Assembly (NCBI GenBank): GCA_043764895.1
Contig: JAYUJY010000253.1
Location: forward strand, 1-53,446
Source of the DNA: JAAFJU01 sp043764895
GTDB lineage: Bacteria; Cyanobacteriota; Cyanobacteriia; Leptolyngbyales; Leptolyngbyaceae
Reading direction: 5' to 3'
DNA: 53,446 nt
Below are positions 50,081 to 53,446 of the stretch, piece after piece. The stretch's first letter is position 1. Each line of letters begins with the position of its first letter. The notes beneath the pieces were generated by a model. The model worked only from the letters and a program-made list of their open reading frames with translations. It had not been told where the DNA came from and ran no database searches. Position numbers and translations under genes: made by a program.

Positions 50081-51016
50081 CTATTCCGTTGGTGATGAAA
50101 GTTTTGCTAACTGCTCTGTTATTAGACCAGTTATTTTTACGATCGTCTCTAACGGGATATTTTCACGCAACATTTCAAGTGCGATCGCCCGATTGCGACG
50201 CTCTTCACCTCTGGCTTCACCTCTGGCTTCACCTTTAAGCACAGCCTGATTCATTTCCATATCATAACAAGCACTGACGTCTGCAAGCGTTCTCATAAGA
50301 TACTTATCCTCTGAAGATAAAAGTGCGGGAGGGATTCCTTCAAGGTAAACAAGGTACTTCTTACATGCCGTAATTATATCAGTTTTCTCCCTTCGATCGG
50401 ACGACAACTGCTCAAGGGATTCAAATGCCGCCATAGCCGATCCTTGACCGCCCAACATCTTCAGCCACATCGATTCAGGCACATCAGCGACCTTCGATAT
50501 CACCACAATTCCCATCCTCAACAATCTCACCAGCCGATAAACACCGACTCCCAATGCTGGATCAGGCTGTGCGCCACAGAGCTTCAGCAGATTCTCACTA
50601 CAGTTCACCGCCAGAATCCAAGTAAACGGATTTTGATTCTCAATTTGCGCCGTTGCCTCCTTCGATAACCGTTTAGAACCCGTCGAATTCTGTTCTTTTC
50701 TGGCAACCTCGACCAGTTCTTTCTGCTTGGGTTCCCAATACAAATTTTTCCGCGTGATCGACTTCAGGATATCCGTCGCTTCGAGATAGGAACTGTAATG
50801 CTCGACCACGATCGTTGGCCACTCTTCCATCAATTGGTCGAACAACCCCAGATCTTCCTCTTCCCATCCAGGATTCGATCGGTCTCCCATAAACATCAGA
50901 TCAATTTCCAAATCCTCATCATTTCGCACCTGAATATTTTGCTGAGTATTTCCCTTCGTTTTATACAAAGACTGAATATACAGCTTAAAAAAGCGATCGT
51001 GCTTATACTGCGCCAT
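50081..51016 (-). CDS. Rpn/PD-(D/E)XK-related cyanobacterial protein
   Basis: 311 residues from MAQYKHDRFFKLYIQSLY; the frame is open from 51055. The N terminus has HDRFFK and EDLEIDLMFMGD, like the Rpn-type nuclease families in cyanobacteria; the catalytic Glu-x-Gln/Lys block is not clear. The C-terminal end has a 12-bp repeat coding GEARGEARGE (50204-50238) and a final helix LEMLRENIPLETIVKITGL as in Rpn relatives. Probably a diverged, perhaps inactive nuclease/transposase-like protein. Confidence 0.65.
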   Translation of the reverse strand: MAQYKHDRFFKLYIQSLYKTKGNTQQNIQVRNDEDLEIDLMFMGDRSNPGWEEEDLGLFDQLMEEWPTIVVEHYSSYLEATDILKSITRKNLYWEPKQKELVEVARKEQNSTGSKRLSKEATAQIENQNPFTWILAVNCSENLLKLCGAQPDPALGVGVYRLVRLLRMGIVVISKVADVPESMWLKMLGGQGSAMAAFESLEQLSSDRREKTDIITACKKYLVYLEGIPPALLSSEDKYLMRTLADVSACYDMEMNQAVLKGEARGEARGEERRNRAIALEMLRENIPLETIVKITGLITEQLAKLSSPTE

Positions 51017-51116
51017 TTTTGAATTCGATGGAATGACTTTGCAGTACTTTAGCACTAATATAGTTTCATGATGGCATTGAAGAACCTAGTCCCACGATCA
51101 CCAATATTACATAAAT

Positions 51117-51468
51117 ATGATATGGCAAATTATTTTCCATAAAAGCTTTGAAGAGTGGTTCTTTGCTCAAAACAATGGAGTACAGGATCGCAATGGTACT
51201 TGATGTTCTAGAAGAGCAGGGAGCACTATTGGGTCGTCCTTACGTGGACACGATCAAAGGTTCTGCCTTTACCAACCTGAAAGAACTTCGAGTCCAGCAT
51301 GATGGCAATCCTTACCGCATCCTTTTTGCCTTCGACCCACAACGCCAAGCCGTTTTGCTCATTGGCGGGAATAAAGGAGGCGATAAACGTTGGTATGAAA
51401 AGAATATTCCGACCGCCGATCGACGGTTCATGGAATACTTAGAAGAAACTAACAGCGGTAAATCCTAA
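51117..51468 (+). pseudogene. HigB-like toxin with a +1 frameshift
   Basis: The family N terminus MIWQIIFHKSFEEWFFAQNN (ATG 51117) runs into TGA at 51201. The rest, IAMVLDVLEEQGALLGRPYV through ELRVQHDGNPYRILFAFDP and GGDKRWYEKNIP, continues in the next frame to TAA 51466-51468. The switch point is near 51186 (CAGGATCGC). The second frame alone gives 97-106 residues, lacking the first strand and helix of the RelE/HigB (Gp49-like) fold. Could be inactivation, a sequencing error or programmed shifting. Confidence 0.75.
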
Positions 51469-51893
51469 TGAATAGACAGCACAGAACCTATCAACAAATC
51501 AAACAAGAATTCTCTCCAGAAATGCAGTCAGAAATTAGTGCGGGTACCGATCGAATTCCTGCAAAATTGAGTATCATCAGCGCAGTTCGACAAGCCGCTG
51601 GACTTACTCAAGAAGAATTAGCCGATCTATTGGAAGTTCGGCAATCTTATCTCTCTCAAGTTGAATCTAGAGAAAATATTACCCTCTCCACATTGATTAG
51701 CACGATCGCAGCTATGGGTGGATCGATCGATCTCACAGTTCATTGTCCAGAGAAGCCCTCTGTCCAATTCTCACAGATTGAAACGTCATTCATTGGCAAC
51801 AAATATAGGATTCCGATCGAGGTGGCGAGTGGAAGTGCAATCGATTTTGATTGCGATCGTGAAAGTGCGATCGATCTGAATTTATGTATATAG
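51468..51893 (+). CDS. XRE-family antitoxin (HigA-like)
   Basis: 141 residues. Helix-turn-helix block: IISAVRQAAGLTQEELADLL and SYLSQVESRENITLSTL (about 35-80). Toxin-first gene order and an overlapping stop/start (TAATG) are typical of higBA. The last 23 residues (EVASGSAIDFDCDRES...) are encoded by a 26-bp repeat also found at 50043 plus CGATCG words, so the natural C terminus has probably been replaced. Confidence 0.88.
   Translation: MNRQHRTYQQIKQEFSPEMQSEISAGTDRIPAKLSIISAVRQAAGLTQEELADLLEVRQSYLSQVESRENITLSTLISTIAAMGGSIDLTVHCPEKPSVQFSQIETSFIGNKYRIPIEVASGSAIDFDCDRESAIDLNLCI
51822..51847. repeat. 26-bp direct repeat, right copy
   Basis: GTGGCGAGTGGAAGTGCAAT followed by CGATTT, matching 50043-50068 with two differences. 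It forms the 3' end of the antitoxin gene. Confidence 0.75.
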
Positions 51894-52163
51894 AAATAAC
51901 CGAATGCGATCGCTCGTCCAAGTCGCGATATTACAACCAGAAAAATCATTGTCTTCAGTCAAAATCGGACAATCTAACAGCAGAGCAGTTGCAACAATCG
52001 GTCAGTCATTGACATCACGGACAGCAATCCGCGTTCGTTCACCTCACTCGTACCCAATTTCTTCAACGCTGGTAATATAAGGCATTTTACGGTCCTCCTC
52101 GTAGATTCTCAGTTCTTCCCAGAACGTCTGTTTAGACCCTCTGGCAATATCATCACCCAATCC
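51883..52163 (-). pseudogene. Debris of an Rpn-like tail and a PIN-domain toxin
   Basis: One minus-strand frame, broken by stops. It first reads GLGDDIARGSKQTFWEELRI and EEDRKMPYITSVEEIGYE, a tail block of cyanobacterial Rpn-like proteins, then a stop. After this comes ERTRIAVRDVND, a TGA where PIN proteins have Trp, and PIVATALLLDCPILTEDNDF and ATWTSDRI, the PIN C terminus. Two different genes have therefore been fused by deletion and then decayed. The remainder of 51894-52234 shows no other feature. Confidence 0.65.
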
Positions 52164-52234
52164 ACAAATCTGAAAAGATTCAAGACATCAAATCGGCTAT
52201 AGTCCAATTCGTACAGCCGCTTGACTAATAACCT

Positions 52235-52693
52235 TTACCGTCGCACTGTTCCCGCAAATCCTGCCGCCTTAAATTGCTTAAGCTGCAACGGTTCTGGCTG
52301 ACCTTCCGGAACTGTAATGCGGATTGCAAAATGACCTAGACCGATCGGAATTTCTTCCACAGACCCGAGCCGACCCCGATTAGCCATGATAGTGTCGCCA
52401 TTCGCATCAAACACCCGACCAAAAATATCGCCATTCTTCAGCGCCTTCCCCGACTCATTCAGCATCGTGCCTTCAATGATAAAACATTGCGCACTGCGAC
52501 CGCTGCCATTACTCCCCACCGTTCCCGCAGCCATTTCCGGCGTACAGGCGTGATAAGACGTCTCTGTCACCTTTACTTGGACCAACGCATGAACAGGCGT
52601 CACCCCGATCGAAAACACACAAGCCACGGCGATCGCAACCGCTGCAAACCCCTTAGCCCAACCCGTCACCCAGTTCGCCAGAATAAGCAGCAT
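52235..52693 (-). CDS. Exported conserved hypothetical protein
   Basis: 152 residues. N-terminal signal or anchor with hydrophobic core about 15-35 (GFAAVAIAVACVFSIGVTPVHA, cleavage likely after VHA). The mature part has two cysteines (SYHACTPEMAAGTV and SAQCFIIEGTML), probably disulfide-bonded, and a beta-rich body DIFGRVFDANGD ... IGLGHFAIRITVPEGQ. I recall similar short periplasmic proteins in other cyanobacteria but no function. Divergent from the phosphomutase gene. Confidence 0.75.
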   Translation of the reverse strand: MLLILANWVTGWAKGFAAVAIAVACVFSIGVTPVHALVQVKVTETSYHACTPEMAAGTVGSNGSGRSAQCFIIEGTMLNESGKALKNGDIFGRVFDANGDTIMANRGRLGSVEEIPIGLGHFAIRITVPEGQPEPLQLKQFKAAGFAGTVRR

Positions 52694-52880
52694 AAGATAT
52701 CACTCGCAACTAAAAATCTCCTTCCTAGTGTCTCGCAATACCCGCATCCCTGCAACCCTTCAGGAATTTCCAATACCCCCAGCCCGAAAACTCACGGCTG
52801 AAACGTTCTCAAGGTTCCCGTATCCTACTACCATGGGGTGAGATAGATCTTGTTCTAACACGCAGCTATAAGGTATCTCT

Positions 52881-53446
52881 ATGTCCGCATCCAGTATCCG
52901 CTACGGCACCAATCCTCCCATCGTCTTCGGCACCGACGGCTGGCGCGGCATTATCGCCGACGATTTTACCTTCAGCAACGTCTGTAAGGTGACTCGCGCG
53001 ATCGCCACCTATCTGGAAAAGGCATACAGCAAGGATCGTCCCGTTCTCGTTAGCTACGATCCCCGGTTTTTGGCCGACCAATTTGCTTACACGTCTGCTA
53101 ATATCTTGGCCGATCTCGGCTGGACCGTAAAAATCGTCGATCGAGATTGCCCAACTCCCGTCATCGCCTACAACGCCAGACATTTGAATTCAGCCGGAGC
53201 GCTGATGTTCACCGCCAGCCACAACCCGGCTCCCTACTGCGGGATTAAGTACATTCCCGACTACGCAGGTCCCGCCACCACCGACATTACCGACACGATC
53301 GTCGGCGCACTCGCCACGGCTGAAAATACGCCCCCCACTGGAAAAAACAGCGATCGTATCAGCACCTTTGATCCAAAGCCTGCCTATTTAGAATTTCTGT
53401 ACAGCATCCTAGATGTGGAGAAAATCCGGGCTGCAAAATTAAGTGT
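52881..53446 (+). CDS. Phosphoglucomutase/phosphomannomutase family, 5' part
   Basis: The first 188 codons are within the window; the gene continues past the right edge. It begins MSASSIRYGTNPPIVFGTDG, with WRGIIADDF next. The active-site phosphoserine loop is FTASHNPAPYCGIK (about residue 112). The alpha-D-phosphohexomutase family interconverts hexose 1- and 6-phosphates, feeding glycogen or nucleotide sugars. Start ATG 52881 has AAGG upstream. PGM and PMM cannot be separated from the N-terminal domain alone. Confidence 0.92.
   Translation, partial: MSASSIRYGTNPPIVFGTDGWRGIIADDFTFSNVCKVTRAIATYLEKAYSKDRPVLVSYDPRFLADQFAYTSANILADLGWTVKIVDRDCPTPVIAYNARHLNSAGALMFTASHNPAPYCGIKYIPDYAGPATTDITDTIVGALATAENTPPTGKNSDRISTFDPKPAYLEFLYSILDVEKIRAAKLS

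Overview
The window is cyanobacterial chromosome. The octamer GCGATCGC and its core CGATCG (HIP1) recur throughout, inside and outside genes. The gene families are also typical of cyanobacteria: DUF928 beside a CHASE2 cyclase, an IM30/PspA protein, a photorespiratory tartronate-semialdehyde reductase, a HhoA-type protease, an AAA-like PF14516 ATPase and MenC. A CIRCE operator precedes groES-groL. Moderate GC, many small repeats and many toxin-antitoxin remnants suggest a filamentous or large-genome lineage. I cannot name the genus.

Layout. 1-1169: 3' part of menC (minus), running off the left edge. 1202-3370: orphan cytosine-5 DNA methyltransferase and a creatininase-family amidohydrolase. 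3523-6419: ddl and an ABC-F ATPase. 6472-7544: a nuclease-like hypothetical gene, then an antitoxin with an internally deleted PIN toxin. 7615-12093: GarR-type reductase, TauE/SafE permease, an Rpn-family nuclease, def and an HhoA/HtrA protease. 12280-16466: two arsenosugar-type glycosyltransferases, a methyltransferase, a HAD phosphatase and a conserved hypothetical gene. 16472-18782: groES-groL with CIRCE and terminator. 18974-19177: a previously unexplained, strongly structured candidate RNA on the plus strand, ending in an intrinsic terminator. 19468-22301: DUF928 and CHASE2-cyclase. 22409-29850: mnmD, a zinc alcohol dehydrogenase, a zinc-ribbon membrane protein, VWA and Slr1339-like proteins, a DUF2227 protein, tRNA-Val(UAC), a TPR protein and a small cysteine-motif protein. 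30246-34135: a SPOR protein, PspA/IM30, a Rieske protein and an alpha/beta hydrolase.

34239-38600 is an accessory region. It holds an EACC1-like protein (a component of predicted bacterial conflict systems), a DUF2511 membrane protein, an AAA-like ATPase with a sharp AT-rich break, a vapBC module between imperfect direct repeats, and a 196-bp MITE with perfect 20-bp terminal inverted repeats and a 10-bp target duplication. 38851-48818 returns to ordinary genes: prfC, an FG-GAP/M8-like metalloprotease, an MBOAT-cupin-isochorismatase operon, an exported repeat protein and cysK.

48935-52163 is a graveyard of defence and toxin genes: an hsdM fragment, a multiply broken hsdS, an Rpn-like gene, a frameshifted HigB-like toxin with an intact XRE antitoxin, and debris of an Rpn-like and a PIN gene. 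The window ends with an exported hypothetical protein and the first 188 codons of a phosphoglucomutase/phosphomannomutase.

The strongest candidates for something undescribed are the multibranched RNA at 18974-19177, the crossed inverted repeats at 29904-29987, the EACC1/DUF2511/AAA neighbourhood and the complete MITE. All assignments come from reading motifs; no database search was run.
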